A program made the translations under genes and the position numbers. A stretch of DNA of 64,000 nucleotides from CAYPPG01 sp964412555 (GTDB lineage Bacteria; Hinthialibacterota; Hinthialibacteria; Hinthialibacterales; Hinthialibacteraceae), in the NCBI GenBank assembly GCA_964412555.1, contig CAYPPG010000009.1:1-64000 (forward strand), written 5' to 3'. The notes beneath the pieces were generated by a model. The model made no database searches. It was not told where the DNA came from and saw only the letters and a list, made by a program, of their open reading frames with translations. Positions 63,290 through 64,000 of the stretch are shown in pieces; the first letter of the stretch is position 1, and every line of letters starts with the position of its first letter.

Positions 63290-63305
63290 AGCAAACTTTG
63301 TTCCA
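63290..63305 (-). promoter_or_regulatory. Sigma-54 (RpoN) promoter candidate for the flagellar operon
   Basis: Minus strand TGGAACAAAGTTTGCT, against consensus TGGCACNNNNNTTGCW. Only one base differs, and the GG-to-GC spacing is exactly ten. The predicted transcription start lies about 28 bases before the flgB ATG, a sensible leader length. Sigma-54 control of basal-body genes is known in many flagellated bacteria. Confidence 0.55.
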
Positions 63306-63418
63306 TATGAACTCATGCAAAAAGTGAAAAAAATCCAATTTTTTCTTGCTTGAAAGAGGTGGAAAAGGCAATAATTACCCTTCGATCTTGTATTTTTTTC
63401 CTGTTGGTGCGAAACAAA

Positions 63419-64000
63419 CTAGATTCCTGCTTTTGCCAATTCCCTCCGCGCTTGCAATATCCGTTCAATTGCGCCTATTGCTTGTTGTGCTTGAGTGATT
63501 TTGTTTTTGACATTGGTGATTGAAACCCGATCATACGCTTGCTTGGCGCGTTCGAGGTTGCTTTCGTACAATTGTGGTTTATCCTGCGCTAGTTGTTCTT
63601 CTGCTTTTGCTTCATATGCTTGTCCTAGTAAAATCAGAGCGTCAGCATATTGAATTGGATTATCGAGTGTATCTAAAGTGACATTTTTCAGCGCATCGAA
63701 CGCTTTATCATATTCACCGTTTTCATGGTATGATTTTCCAATGCGGTAATAGATGCGCCCACGCCGATTGTAATTGGGAACGTTTTGTAAATACGCTTCA
63801 TAATTAGCGGCCGCTTGTGCATAATTCCCAAGTTCATAATGAATATTGCCTACCATTCGTTGGGCTTCCGTATCGGCAGTCACTTTTACGTTATCGGTTG
63901 GTTGTGAGGAGAGATTCCCCGCGGATATTTTCGGATACCGGTTGGCGAGTTCTTCATAATAGGTCAAAGCCTGTTCCAGCATCTGCCGCCGTTCGTTGCC
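63419..64000 (-). CDS. TPR-repeat protein (partial)
   Basis: At least 193 residues, open through the right window edge, so the N-terminus is missing. At least three TPR-type helices pairs are seen (ALTYYEELANRYPK, VGNIHYELGNYAQAAANYEA, RIYYRIGKSYHENGEYDKAF). It ends 168 bases before flgB, in the same direction. BamD/YbgF-like lipoproteins look alike but the start is not visible. Function unknown. Confidence 0.75.
   Translation of the reverse strand, partial: GNERRQMLEQALTYYEELANRYPKISAGNLSSQPTDNVKVTADTEAQRMVGNIHYELGNYAQAAANYEAYLQNVPNYNRRGRIYYRIGKSYHENGEYDKAFDALKNVTLDTLDNPIQYADALILLGQAYEAKAEEQLAQDKPQLYESNLERAKQAYDRVSITNVKNKITQAQQAIGAIERILQARRELAKAGI

Noticed and set aside
1..64000. tRNA and rRNA genes
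   Set aside because: No T-loop motif with matching acceptor stem and no rRNA-like stretches were seen in the intergenic regions.

Overview
The window reads as a draft or metagenome-assembled chromosome piece from a free-living, flagellated bacterium of mid GC content. It carries two scaffold gaps of exactly 100 N (2749-2848 and 49338-49437), and both fall inside repeat arrays. The gene set includes flagellar rod, MS-ring, switch and export genes, a type IV/type II pseudopilin plus a GspE/PilB ATPase, Tat-exported sulfatase and glycosidase, an FGE-like protein, three Gfo/Idh/MocA oxidoreductases, an ECF metal transporter and glnE. This mix is typical of under-sampled lineages such as Hydrogenedentota, Sumerlaeota, Hinthialibacterota or planctomycete relatives. 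No rRNA or tRNA is present to fix the taxonomy, so that placement is inference.

Layout. 1-3.1 kb: a left-truncated FGE-domain secreted protein, then a REP-associated tyrosine transposase (RAYT) flanked by arrays of its probable REP elements. 3.3-11.4 kb: housekeeping genes (purE, fhs, FabL-like reductase, M50 protease, ROK kinase). A cluster of DnaA boxes lies between purE and fhs and could be a replication origin. 11.9-15.7 kb: an AT-rich accessory island with a small-protein/nucleotidyltransferase pair, a decayed antitoxin, a two-gene type II restriction-modification system, and an XRE-ImmA regulator followed by a broken PIN gene. 16-25 kb: polysaccharide and carbohydrate metabolism (sulfatase, GH106-like rhamnosidase, aminotransferase with an extra N-terminal domain, two-barrel fusion). 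25-36 kb: DA1-like protease, Uma2, glnE, SDR, a Ser/Thr kinase-TPR protein paired with a metallophosphoesterase, and a large secreted jelly-roll protein. 36-41 kb: pseudopilin, cbiM-cbiL-like-cbiQ without a visible ATPase, GspE/PilB. 41-46 kb: FmdB, TPR protein, an MTHFS-TsaE fusion with tsaB and rimI (t6A synthesis and ribosomal protein acetylation), then an AT-rich SDH-type serine protease with an overlapping small gene. 46-54 kb: argS, three Gfo/Idh/MocA genes, a response regulator with a possible C-terminal HEPN-like domain, and a glycosyltransferase. 54-64 kb: a leftward flagellar operon flgB-flgC-(fliE-like)-fliE-small TM gene-fliF-fliG-(deoxyribosyltransferase-like)-fliH-fliI-fliJ/motE fusion, preceded by a well-spaced sigma-54 promoter candidate.

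At least five families of short dispersed hairpin repeats lie between genes. One of them (GCGGGCAAGGATGCCCGC) also sits within the flagellar operon. The most unusual items are the RAYT/REP system, the receiver-HEPN-like protein, the FliJ-MotE and MTHFS-TsaE fusions, the SDH protease with its overlapping small gene, and the DnaA-box cluster.
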